A stretch of 6,000 nucleotides of DNA from Gammaproteobacteria bacterium (lineage in GTDB: Bacteria; Pseudomonadota; Gammaproteobacteria; Berkiellales; Berkiellaceae). The DNA lies in contig VGTX01000072.1 in the NCBI GenBank assembly GCA_016874315.1, positions 1-6,000 on the forward strand. The letters are read 5' to 3'. The first letter of the stretch is position 1. Every line of letters begins with the position of its first letter. Positions 1-6,000 of the stretch are shown one piece after another. The position numbers and the translations under genes were made by a program. Below the pieces are notes generated by a model. It ran no database searches, was not told the DNA's origin, and saw only the letters and a list, made by a program, of their open reading frames with translations.

Positions 1-2659
1 TATCACGTTCGGCTTCACGAGCGTAGACTGTGCCCATATATTCTTGACCACGGAGTTCACTCTCATGCATTCGATCGATTGCTAACTGAGCGATTTCGGT
101 GGCGTTTTTCATTTCACGCATGAGTTCGGAGAGTATTTTTTCAGATTCAAGGCGGCAAGGCTCAAGACCTGTTTTCATTTCTTGCAATATGTTTATTTCT
201 TTAGCTTTCTCTTCTAACTGCTGTGTGAGGGATTTAATCATATCAACGGAGTGAGTTAACTCCCGATCGAGATCGTTGAGACGAGTTTGGCGATGCTTAT
301 TCTCCATATCTGCAATTTGTTTATCTTGCAGAATCTGGTTATATTGAGCAACAAACAGATCGCGAGCCGTGCGCCATTTTTCAAATGCTTCAGCGGCATC
401 TTTTACAGCACGATCGCTATCTTGTTGTGACTGAGTAAATCCATCACATTGTTCGGCGAGGGTATTATATTGCTGCATCATTTCTTCGAGCTGCGAGTGC
501 ATTTCTGAAAGCTGTGTTTCATGAACTTGTCGCTCATTGGCTAGGCGTTTACTGTGCTCTTGAAAGTGTCCAGCAAGTTGCTGCATTTTTTGTAAGGCAA
601 GGTTGGCTTGATGCATTTCGGCTTGAACTTTTTCTTTTTGGGCTGCAGAGTCACGAAGTTGAGTTTCGAGGCGTTGTTTGCGCTGAAGGAGTGTATTTAT
701 AACCTCTTTTTGCTCAGTAAGTGTTTTTTGCATCGCTTCGTATTCGGCTTTAGCCAAATCATATTGAGCAGTCACCTCTGCTAAGCGAGGGGCCTTTTTA
801 CGCAATGGTCGAATCCAATTCGCGCCGACCAGTACACCATTTGGCAAAACATAAGCTTGGTTTGGCTGTAAGCGATCTAAATCATTGAGCACAGTTTGAG
901 GGGAGTCATGTGCAATGAGCGAGCTCCAGTAAGATGGCTCTTGATCGCCCCATACATATTCTAAATCGAGTTCTGCTTCTTTTTCGAGCATCTCAATTGT
1001 GACTGGTTTTTGCCCCATGTATAAAAATTGTGTTGGGCTTGAATAGAGCAGTCGGTCTTGATAAGAGTGATTGGTGAACGTTTTTGAATTGACGAGTTTT
1101 GCATCCCGATCGAGCTGAGTCACCCAAGAAGCGCGCATATTTTGAAGTGCAGAGCATTCAGATTCAAATTTTTGCATACGCTTGCTTAAATCTTGCACAT
1201 GCTGGCTAGTTTGTGCATATAAGGTGCTTTGCTCAAGGTGTTCTTGCCGAACACGATCGACTGCTGCACCGAGCTCTTGATGTGTTTGTAAGCACTCAGC
1301 GTACTGGGTTTCTTTTGAAGCAAAAATGGCCAGTGCTGTTTGTGTATCAAGTGCATCAATCTTTTTCATTAAGGACTCGACTTCCAAATCGAGCCCACGA
1401 ATACGGTCCTTCTTACTTGCGATTCGATGGCGATGATGTTCACAATTCGACGCTAATAAATCTCGATCGCGTATTTTCTGATGATATGTTTGATTGATGT
1501 TTTGACGATTTTTCTCAGCTGCTGCAATATTATTCTTTAAAGAGAGTTCTTCTTGCGCAAAATTTTGTTTCCAATCGGTTTGCTGGTATGGCTCTAATAA
1601 TGCCTCCCATTGCGAATCTGTTTGTTGAGCAATTTCAGCGAGAAGGATTTCTTTTGCTTCTTTTTTGGCTTGTGATTCTTGAGTAATTTGCGCGATACGA
1701 TCTTGCAGCCAGTTGATATGTGTTTGTAATTGAGTGAGTTGCTGGTCGTGCTGTTGCTGTGTTTGTATTAGGGTATTGTGCTCCTGAGTGCGAGTAGAAA
1801 AATGCTCTTTTAACTTATCGCGCGCATATTCTTTTTCGAGCCGATCTTTCTTCAAATCTGCAATACTTTCTTGATAAGTTTTCCATTCTTGCTGAGCGGT
1901 TGCGAGGGCTTGGGATTTGAGCTCTAGCTCATGAGAAGTTTGTCGATAGGCTAAGCTAAGGTATTCTTGTCTTGAGGCCATTAACTCTTGTCTGAGGGAT
2001 TGATAGGCTGCGGCTTCTTCAGCTTGTTCTTTTAAAATAATGCAACGAGCATGAATTTCTTTTTCCAGGTCAGCTGCACGAGCAAGATCTTCTTTTGTTT
2101 GGTCAAGGTGGGCAAGCGTTTCTTTTTTACGATCGTAGTAGCGCGAAATACCTGCAGCCTCCTCTAGAAACTGCCGTAATTCTTCCGGTTTTGCCTCAAT
2201 AAAACGATGAATCATGCCTTGCTCAATGATGGCATAACTTCTTGCGCCTAGACCGGTACCACTGAGTAAATCTAAGATATCTCGACGACGGCAGCGAGTA
2301 TTATTTAAATAGTATGCTGAATGTCCTTCGCGGCTAATCAAGCGTTTAATGCTAATTTCAGCATATTGAGAAAAAGGGCTATGCTCGGATGGATTATTAT
2401 TTTCAAATGTCAGTTCAACATGAGCCTGACCGACAGGTTTACGAGTACTAGACCCATTGAAAATCACATCAGTCATTTGCTCTCCACGCAATTGTCTTGC
2501 AGAAGACTCTCCAATGACCCATTTAATGGCATCGACTACGTTAGATTTTCCACACCCATTTGGGCCAACAACTGCTGTAATAGCTGGAAATTTTGGTTCA
2601 AGAATCTGCACATCTGCAAAAGACTTAAAGCCGAGGATTTTGACACTTTTTAATCGCAT
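1..2659 (-). CDS. smc: Chromosome segregation protein Smc, 5' part (runs off the left edge)
   Basis: Smc is a cytoplasmic ABC-type ATPase that dimerises through a hinge and, with ScpA and ScpB, organises and helps segregate the chromosome. The reverse strand is open without a stop from the ATG at 2659 to base 1, giving 886 complete codons; family members are usually near 1,150-1,200 residues, so the C-terminal coil and head (signature motif, Walker B) are outside. Visible in the protein: the start MRLKSVKILGFKSF; Walker A GPNGCGKS at 32-39; a likely arginine finger at R58 in QLRGE; the Q-loop region VIFNGSS at 65-71; GTGLGARSYAIIEQG at 134-148; and FLEEAAGISRYYDRKK from 164. A long Gln/Glu-rich coiled coil follows to about 505, then a short hinge at about 508-630, then the returning coil. 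The start fits the family N-terminus exactly, although no Shine-Dalgarno motif precedes it. It is true Smc, not MukB. Identification is very secure; taxonomic placement is inference. Confidence 0.97.
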   Translation of the reverse strand, partial: MRLKSVKILGFKSFADVQILEPKFPAITAVVGPNGCGKSNVVDAIKWVIGESSARQLRGEQMTDVIFNGSSTRKPVGQAHVELTFENNNPSEHSPFSQYAEISIKRLISREGHSAYYLNNTRCRRRDILDLLSGTGLGARSYAIIEQGMIHRFIEAKPEELRQFLEEAAGISRYYDRKKETLAHLDQTKEDLARAADLEKEIHARCIILKEQAEEAAAYQSLRQELMASRQEYLSLAYRQTSHELELKSQALATAQQEWKTYQESIADLKKDRLEKEYARDKLKEHFSTRTQEHNTLIQTQQQHDQQLTQLQTHINWLQDRIAQITQESQAKKEAKEILLAEIAQQTDSQWEALLEPYQQTDWKQNFAQEELSLKNNIAAAEKNRQNINQTYHQKIRDRDLLASNCEHHRHRIASKKDRIRGLDLEVESLMKKIDALDTQTALAIFASKETQYAECLQTHQELGAAVDRVRQEHLEQSTLYAQTSQHVQDLSKRMQKFESECSALQNMRASWVTQLDRDAKLVNSKTFTNHSYQDRLLYSSPTQFLYMGQKPVTIEMLEKEAELDLEYVWGDQEPSYWSSLIAHDSPQTVLNDLDRLQPNQAYVLPNGVLVGANWIRPLRKKAPRLAEVTAQYDLAKAEYEAMQKTLTEQKEVINTLLQRKQRLETQLRDSAAQKEKVQAEMHQANLALQKMQQLAGHFQEHSKRLANERQVHETQLSEMHSQLEEMMQQYNTLAEQCDGFTQSQQDSDRAVKDAAEAFEKWRTARDLFVAQYNQILQDKQIADMENKHRQTRLNDLDRELTHSVDMIKSLTQQLEEKAKEINILQEMKTGLEPCRLESEKILSELMREMKNATEIAQLAIDRMHESELRGQEYMGTVYAREAERD

Positions 2660-2696
2660 AAGTTAGATTGAATTCTTTATTATTTTAATCAAAACA

Positions 2697-2725
2697 AGTG
2701 TATGTTTGATAAGACTGAAAATCAA
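2697..2725 (-). promoter_or_regulatory. Candidate sigma-70 promoter for smc
   Basis: On the reverse strand, TTGATT (2725-2720) and TACACT (2702-2697) are separated by 17 bases. Each matches the -35 and -10 consensus at four of six positions. Transcription would begin near 2690, leaving a leader of about 30 bases before the smc ATG. That leader ends in CAATCTAACTT, which has no recognisable ribosome binding site. The region is AT-rich, so chance matches are easy and this is only a candidate. Confidence 0.3.
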
Positions 2726-2765
2726 TGCAATTTAATGAAATATCCGTGATAAGTTTTTATCTTAT
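2708..2765. repeat. GATAAG direct repeat and small inverted repeats in the divergent intergenic region
   Basis: GATAAG occurs at 2708-2713 and again at 2748-2753, exactly 40 bases apart, roughly four helical turns. The second copy is followed by its partial inverse: ATAAG (2749-2753) pairs with CTTAT (2761-2765) around a 7-base spacer, and the alternative GATAA (2748-2752) pairs with TTATC (2757-2761). The elements lie between the two divergent genes and could bind a regulator. All are short and AT-rich, so coincidence is quite possible. Confidence 0.25.
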
Positions 2766-2779
2766 AGGTCTTTTTGATT

Positions 2780-2812
2780 GATTTGAGTCTCTCTCAATCC
2801 ATATGGTAGGAT
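2780..2812 (+). promoter_or_regulatory. Candidate promoter and overlapping inverted repeat for the small membrane-protein gene
   Basis: TTGAGT (2783-2788) and TAGGAT (2807-2812) are spaced by 18 bases and resemble a sigma-70 promoter upstream of the gene starting at 2848. The -35 element lies within an imperfect inverted repeat: TTGAG (2783-2787) and CTCAA (2793-2797) around TCTCT, with the arms extending to GATTTGAG and CTCAATC if one bulged base is allowed. An operator over the -35 box is one reading. The promoter is moderately plausible and the operator is speculative. Confidence 0.3.
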
Positions 2813-2847
2813 AAATAATACATTTCTAATCTAGTGAGCATATAGCC

Positions 2848-3123
2848 ATGGGATTTTTTGATTCATTTTTTGGAGCATTACTTTTAGGATTTATTGCCTG
2901 GATGACCTATAGCACCATACAAAATCGTTCCGATCTTTTTACTCGCGAATCACTTTCGAAATCTTTTGGAACAATGGGGTGGTTAGGACTTGGGTTATGC
3001 TGCTTTGTTGCATTATTAAGCTGGAGTTTACCTGCTGGACAGGGAGTAAGCTCAGGCCAAGCGGAAGTAAATTTTTCTTCCAGAAGCACTCCCAGCCCAA
3101 CATATAGCGATCGCCACATTTAA
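2848..3123 (+). CDS. Small two-helix membrane protein of unknown function
   Basis: I do not recognise this 91-residue protein. Two hydrophobic stretches are visible, residues about 7-22 (FFGALLLGFIAWMTYS) and about 43-62 (MGWLGLGLCCFVALLSWSLP). They are separated by a short charged loop, residues 25-39, with R27, D29, R33, E34 and K38. The rest, about residues 63-91, is polar and rich in Ser, Gly and Thr, without hydrophobic character. Both termini may face the periplasm with the loop in the cytoplasm, though the charge bias is weak. The ATG at 2848 is preceded by AGTGAG about ten bases upstream, a weak ribosome binding site. The gene stands alone, divergent from smc and convergent with the tolC-like gene, with a candidate promoter of its own. 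Amino-acid composition and topology argue for a real gene; a chance reading frame in this gap cannot be fully excluded. Confidence 0.7.
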   Translation: MGFFDSFFGALLLGFIAWMTYSTIQNRSDLFTRESLSKSFGTMGWLGLGLCCFVALLSWSLPAGQGVSSGQAEVNFSSRSTPSPTYSDRHI

Positions 3124-3135
3124 TATTCTGTGGCG
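3112..3135. terminator. Hairpin between convergent genes, possible weak bidirectional terminator
   Basis: CGCCACA (3112-3118) and TGTGGCG (3129-3135) form a perfect 7-bp stem with five G:C pairs and a 10-base AT-rich loop. The hairpin covers the stop codon of the small plus-strand gene (3121-3123) and lies just past the stop of the minus-strand tolC-like gene (3144). Neither side has a good T-run (CTCTTAC on the plus strand, ATCGC on the minus strand), so it is not a classical intrinsic terminator. Its position between two converging genes supports an end-of-transcript role. Confidence 0.4.
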
Positions 3136-3143
3136 CTCTTACA

Positions 3144-4559
3144 TTACTTAGAGTAGTCTTCTTCAGTCCACGTTGGGGAGACCCAATAGGAGCGAACAAA
3201 TTCTTCTTCTTTTTCAGGGGTGAAGAAGATTTTTTCGGCGCTTTTTGCGGGCAATATTGATACGAGAGACCCATTGAGAGCTGTCATATAAATCTCAGCA
3301 ATACGCAACTGAGCACGATCTTCAGCAGCAGCGTTTTGTGTGTAATACCATTCATTATACACATCGAGCAGGTCAAATAGACTTCTCTGGCCAACCATGA
3401 ACTGATCTTTATAAGCCGATACAACGGTGCCAATTGAGCGTTCATGATCGCAGCGATACTGATAAGATTTCTGTGCACTTTGCCAGTCTTCCCAAGAGGC
3501 GGTTGCGAGATAATCGATTTCATTGCGCTGACGTTTTACTTCAAAGCGCGCCTGTTGATACCGAATAGCCTGCGCGGAAAGCTGCTGCATATCCTGAGCG
3601 CCGCGAAAAACATTATATGTGAGGTTCACGCCAACTTCTGTATTCACTTGATGGTTTGGGTTGCCATCAATATTTTTGCGAAATTCAAAACGTGCGAGAC
3701 CATAGACTTGGGGAAAGAATGGGCTTTTTGCGGATTGATATTGATAATATGCGGCATCTTGTTGGAAAGCGGCTGCACGCACTCTTGCTCCGTACTGATG
3801 AACGCTTTCAAGATATTGATTAAACTCTGCTGGCATTAAAGCGCTGAGTTCTGTTACCTCTAGATCGATGGGATTCAGTCCACCAGTTACATCTTTGAAC
3901 AGTGCTTGCTGTTTATGTAGCTCGGCTAATGTATTGATGACACTTGCATGAGCGGTAGCAACGCGACCCTGAGCTTGAATCCGGTCCACTTCACGAGAAA
4001 GGCCCTGAGCAGAGCGCTGTTCAATAAGATTTGCGATTTCTTTAAGTCTTTTGTAGTTTTCTTTTGCTAAAGTTACTCGTTCCTGAGCAAGAAGAACTTT
4101 AAAATATACTGAACCAATATCAGTGAGTTTATTTAAGATACGGTCTTTTGTTGACCATATTGTTGCGCGCAATCCACTTTGAGCTTGTTCATAATCGTTG
4201 TACCGCTTTAATCCATCGAAGACGTTTTGCGAGATCACAAGATTATAATCTTTCCGCCACAAAGTGGTTGCAGGATCGGTATCATTTTGTTGTGAATAAT
4301 GGTCATGCACGAGGTCACAATTTGCATCGATAACAGGAAGAAATGCACCGGCTTTACTGCTTAAATTTGTGCGTCCGATAAATTCCTCACCCATGGCAAT
4401 TTGGACATCCGGGGCATGATCGAGTCCATATCCGAGCGTTTCTTGTAAGGATAGGGCTTGAAGAGAAGAAGACAATCCCAGGCAACTTAACAACATGTAG
4501 AATTTTTTCATCCATGATGTATGTTGAGGAATATGATATTTATTATTAAAAATTGGCAC
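3144..4559 (-). CDS. TolC-family outer-membrane channel of a type I secretion system
   Basis: This 471-residue protein belongs to the outer membrane efflux protein family, whose trimers form an outer-membrane barrel and periplasmic tunnel. The usual internal duplication is visible. The first half has LSLQETLGYGLDHAP (36-50), AFLPVID (72-78) and SQNVFDG (110-116). The second half has KSPFFPQVYG (278-287), LTYNVFRGAQ (313-322) and the family hallmark FMVGQRSLFDLLDVYNEW (387-404). Long helical stretches lie between. The GTG start at 4559 has a strong GGAGG at 4573-4569 with a 9-base spacer. The ATG at 4511 (Met17) begins a more typical signal peptide, MKKFYMLLSCLGLSSSLQA, with cleavage likely near residue 35, but lacks a ribosome binding site. 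It lies 44 bases after the fusion-protein gene, so it is probably the dedicated LapE-like partner in the same operon. The acidic tail after residue 448 is outside the core fold. Family is secure; the specific partner role is inferred. Confidence 0.93.
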   Translation of the reverse strand: MPIFNNKYHIPQHTSWMKKFYMLLSCLGLSSSLQALSLQETLGYGLDHAPDVQIAMGEEFIGRTNLSSKAGAFLPVIDANCDLVHDHYSQQNDTDPATTLWRKDYNLVISQNVFDGLKRYNDYEQAQSGLRATIWSTKDRILNKLTDIGSVYFKVLLAQERVTLAKENYKRLKEIANLIEQRSAQGLSREVDRIQAQGRVATAHASVINTLAELHKQQALFKDVTGGLNPIDLEVTELSALMPAEFNQYLESVHQYGARVRAAAFQQDAAYYQYQSAKSPFFPQVYGLARFEFRKNIDGNPNHQVNTEVGVNLTYNVFRGAQDMQQLSAQAIRYQQARFEVKRQRNEIDYLATASWEDWQSAQKSYQYRCDHERSIGTVVSAYKDQFMVGQRSLFDLLDVYNEWYYTQNAAAEDRAQLRIAEIYMTALNGSLVSILPAKSAEKIFFTPEKEEEFVRSYWVSPTWTEEDYSK

Positions 4560-4568
4560 TCTGGTCTA

Positions 4569-4573
4569 CCTCC
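4569..4573 (-). promoter_or_regulatory. Ribosome binding site that decides the GTG start of the tolC-like gene
   Basis: A GGAGG motif reads on the reverse strand nine bases upstream of the GTG at 4559. It is the only strong ribosome binding site near the gene start and favours GTG over the in-frame ATG at 4511, which is preceded by CAACATACATCATGG. It lies in the 44-base gap after the fusion-protein stop. Confidence 0.65.
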
Positions 4574-4603
4574 ATAATAGTAGCTATGATCTTGTAGTTT
4601 AAT

Positions 4604-5920
4604 TTAACGCTCTGTCAATGCAACCTGTTTGGCCTTCATAATTGGTTTCATTAAATACTGCATAACTGTGCGATGGCCTGTTAAGATATCTACAGAGGCA
4701 GTCATTCCAGGGATAATGGGGTATTCTTGATTTCCTCGCGTTAAGCTGTGTTTGTTAGTGGTAATGCGCACAAGGTAGTAGGGTTGATCGTGCTCTATGA
4801 GAACATCTGGGGAAATATGCTCAACTTCGCCCTCTAATCCTCCAAACAAAGAGTAATCGAAAGCGGACACTTTGACATGAGCTTTCATGCCTTTTCTGAT
4901 GAAACCAATATCTTTGGGCTGAATACGCGCTTCGATAATTAAGTGGTCATCCATTGGAACAAGATCGAACAGTGTTTCACCAGGGCGTAAGATTCCACCT
5001 TGTGTATGAATATAAACTTTATTGATTGTTCCATTCATAGGGGCGCGTAAGATTGTACGTTGTTCGCGGTCTTGGAGGGTAAGATGCTCTTCCTCGAGGT
5101 GTTGCAGCTCAAGCTGGGTGCGATGGTATTCAAACGCGAGTTCTTTACGATATTGTGCTTGATATTCTTGTTTCCGATTTTCTACGAGTCGTCGCAGTTC
5201 AAGTGAGCGGTCAACTTTATAGCGTGTTTGTTCCACTAAGCCTTTGAGCTCTCCAAGCATTCTCTGATGCTGGAGATATTCTTGAGGTGAAATGGCTCCT
5301 GAACCTTCCAGTCCTTGAATCATTTCAAATTCTTGCTCTTTCAGATCGTAGCTTTTTTGAGCATAGTGATATTCAGAGCGTTCTTGTAGGATTTGCTGGT
5401 CGAGTTGCGCGAGTTCATGGTCGGCCGATTGCATACGAAGGATGTATTCCTGACGACGTGTGTCGTATAGCATTTTTTCATTCAGAGTGGCCTCTGGGTA
5501 GAGCATATGCAGCTCTTCTGGCACGTTGAATGGCTCATCATTCATTTCAGCTAGAATGCGAAGAGAATGGATTTTATCTGCATGAATTTGGAGGGTGTTT
5601 TTTTCAAGTTGTGTTTGCGCCCATAAATCGTCAATTTCAGCAAGAATTTCTCCTTCCGTGACGACTTGACCTTCTTGAACGCATAAGCGTTTGATGATTC
5701 CACCTTCGAGAGATTGGATGGTTTGCATTTGACGAATGGGCACAACCATTGCTCTGTCTGTGCGGGTAAGTTCTTCGAGAGGTGAAAAATATGCCCATAA
5801 AAATAGGACGGTTGTGAATGCAAGGAGAATTTGAAACCGTCGTTTAAGAGCTTGCATTGCAAAATCTTCGATGAGGTCAGCTGAATATGTGTCCGGAGAA
5901 GATAATGAGATTGTATTCAT
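4604..5920 (-). CDS. HlyD/LapC-like membrane fusion protein of a type I secretion system
   Basis: This 438-residue periplasmic adaptor would link the inner-membrane ABC exporter to the TolC-like channel. A short cytoplasmic N-terminus leads to one membrane helix at about 29-47 (RFQILLAFTTVLFLWAYF). Next comes the first half of a lipoyl-like domain at about 66-97, with SLEGGIIKRLCVQEGQVV. A long alpha-helical coiled-coil hairpin rich in Gln, Glu and Leu spans about 98-285, including GAISPQEYLQHQR at 208-220. The second lipoyl half is about 288-322 (LRAPMNGTINKV ... LRPGETLFDLVP), followed by a beta-barrel region at about 324-415. The C-terminus carries the HlyD-family signature around PGMTASVDILTGHRTVMQYL (404-423). 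Length and order fit type I secretion adaptors. The ATG at 5920 overlaps the preceding stop as ATGA and has GGAG at 5931-5928 with a 7-base spacer. Translational coupling with the upstream gene is likely. The LapC-like label is from recalled resemblance. Confidence 0.94.
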   Translation of the reverse strand: MNTISLSSPDTYSADLIEDFAMQALKRRFQILLAFTTVLFLWAYFSPLEELTRTDRAMVVPIRQMQTIQSLEGGIIKRLCVQEGQVVTEGEILAEIDDLWAQTQLEKNTLQIHADKIHSLRILAEMNDEPFNVPEELHMLYPEATLNEKMLYDTRRQEYILRMQSADHELAQLDQQILQERSEYHYAQKSYDLKEQEFEMIQGLEGSGAISPQEYLQHQRMLGELKGLVEQTRYKVDRSLELRRLVENRKQEYQAQYRKELAFEYHRTQLELQHLEEEHLTLQDREQRTILRAPMNGTINKVYIHTQGGILRPGETLFDLVPMDDHLIIEARIQPKDIGFIRKGMKAHVKVSAFDYSLFGGLEGEVEHISPDVLIEHDQPYYLVRITTNKHSLTRGNQEYPIIPGMTASVDILTGHRTVMQYLMKPIMKAKQVALTER

Positions 5921-6000
5921 AAAGAAACTCCAGTGGAAGCAGGTTGTTGCTGTTGAGGTTGTGTGGCGATTGGTTGTCGTTTCACAATCTTACCTTGATG
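5917..6000 (-). CDS. C-terminal end of the upstream gene, probably the type I secretion ABC transporter (partial)
   Basis: The reverse strand is open from the right edge to a TGA at 5919-5917, giving 27 residues that begin HQGKIVKRQPI and continue into a Pro/Gln-rich tail with four consecutive glutamines, ending ASTGVSL. The first residues resemble the strand after the H-loop of ABC ATPase domains (family pattern 'vl.~G~iv..G'). The gene directly precedes an HlyD-like gene with an ATGA overlap, the standard place for the HlyB/LapB-type exporter. The catalytic motifs lie outside the window, so identity rests mainly on context. The tail is longer and more glutamine-rich than I would expect of such an exporter. 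Confidence 0.65.
   Translation of the reverse strand, partial: HQGKIVKRQPIATQPQQQQPASTGVSL

Noticed and set aside
514..702. Plus-strand open frame of 62 codons
   Set aside because: It is antisense to the smc coiled coil, where the minus-strand frame is continuous and has clear family motifs.
1213..1497. Plus-strand open frame of 94 codons
   Set aside because: It is antisense within smc, with no recognisable domain and no independent start signals.
2321..2666. Two overlapping plus-strand open frames opposite the smc N-terminus
   Set aside because: They oppose the Walker A and Q-loop coding region of smc, which fully explains the sequence.
2939..3274. Minus-strand open frame of 111 codons, lysine-rich at its start
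   Set aside because: It overlaps the 3' end of the tolC-like gene in another frame and opposes the small membrane-protein gene; its composition is that of a shadow frame.
3444..3839. Plus-strand open frame of 131 codons with hydrophobic stretches
   Set aside because: It is antisense to the second half of the tolC-like gene, including the conserved KSPFFPQVYG and NVFRG motifs. The hydrophobic look comes from the complement of Glu/Lys/Gln codons.
4483..4511. Possible lipoprotein signal (LLSC) in the tolC-like protein
   Set aside because: From Met17 only eight residues precede the cysteine, and from the GTG start the hydrophobic run before it is about five residues. Both are too short for a convincing lipobox signal; ordinary cleavage after LQA fits better.
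1..6000. CRISPR arrays, tRNA/rRNA genes, insertion sequences
   Set aside because: I saw no regularly spaced direct repeats, no tRNA-like cloverleaf or rRNA sequence, and no transposase or terminal inverted repeats. Nearly all of the window is occupied by the genes described.

Overview
The window carries the first three quarters of a chromosome-condensation gene, a small orphan membrane-protein gene, and the distal end of a type I secretion operon. It looks like bacterial chromosome of moderate to low GC. I suggest a gammaproteobacterium. The Smc hinge ends in a segment (LPNGVLVGANWIRP) that, from memory, resembles the 'TPDGxxxGxNWLR' pattern of gammaproteobacterial Smc proteins, and the secretion genes resemble the LapB/LapC/LapE type. 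A true Smc rather than MukB argues against the Enterobacterales/Vibrio group. The assignment below class level is open and was not tested by search.

Layout. Positions 1-2659, minus strand: 5' part of smc (886 complete codons), running off the left edge before the C-terminal ATPase half. Positions 2660-2847: an AT-rich divergent intergenic region with candidate promoters in both directions and several small inverted repeats. Positions 2848-3123, plus strand: a 91-residue protein with two predicted membrane helices that I do not recognise. Positions 3124-3143: a 20-bp convergent gap, part of a hairpin. Positions 3144-4559, minus: a TolC-family outer-membrane channel. Positions 4604-5920, minus: an HlyD/LapC-like membrane fusion protein. 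Positions 5917-6000, minus: the last 27 codons of an upstream gene, probably the inner-membrane ABC transporter, overlapping the fusion-protein gene by four bases (ATGA).

How the genes work together. The three right-hand genes run in one direction with a 4-bp overlap and a 44-bp gap, so they form the order ABC transporter - fusion protein - TolC. This encodes a complete inner-membrane-to-outside conduit for a large unfolded substrate such as an RTX protein or adhesin. No substrate lies in the window. smc is unrelated in function and is read from its own divergent promoter region. Nothing here is clearly a new system. The least explained items are the small membrane protein, the compact Smc hinge and the glutamine-rich tail of the transporter.
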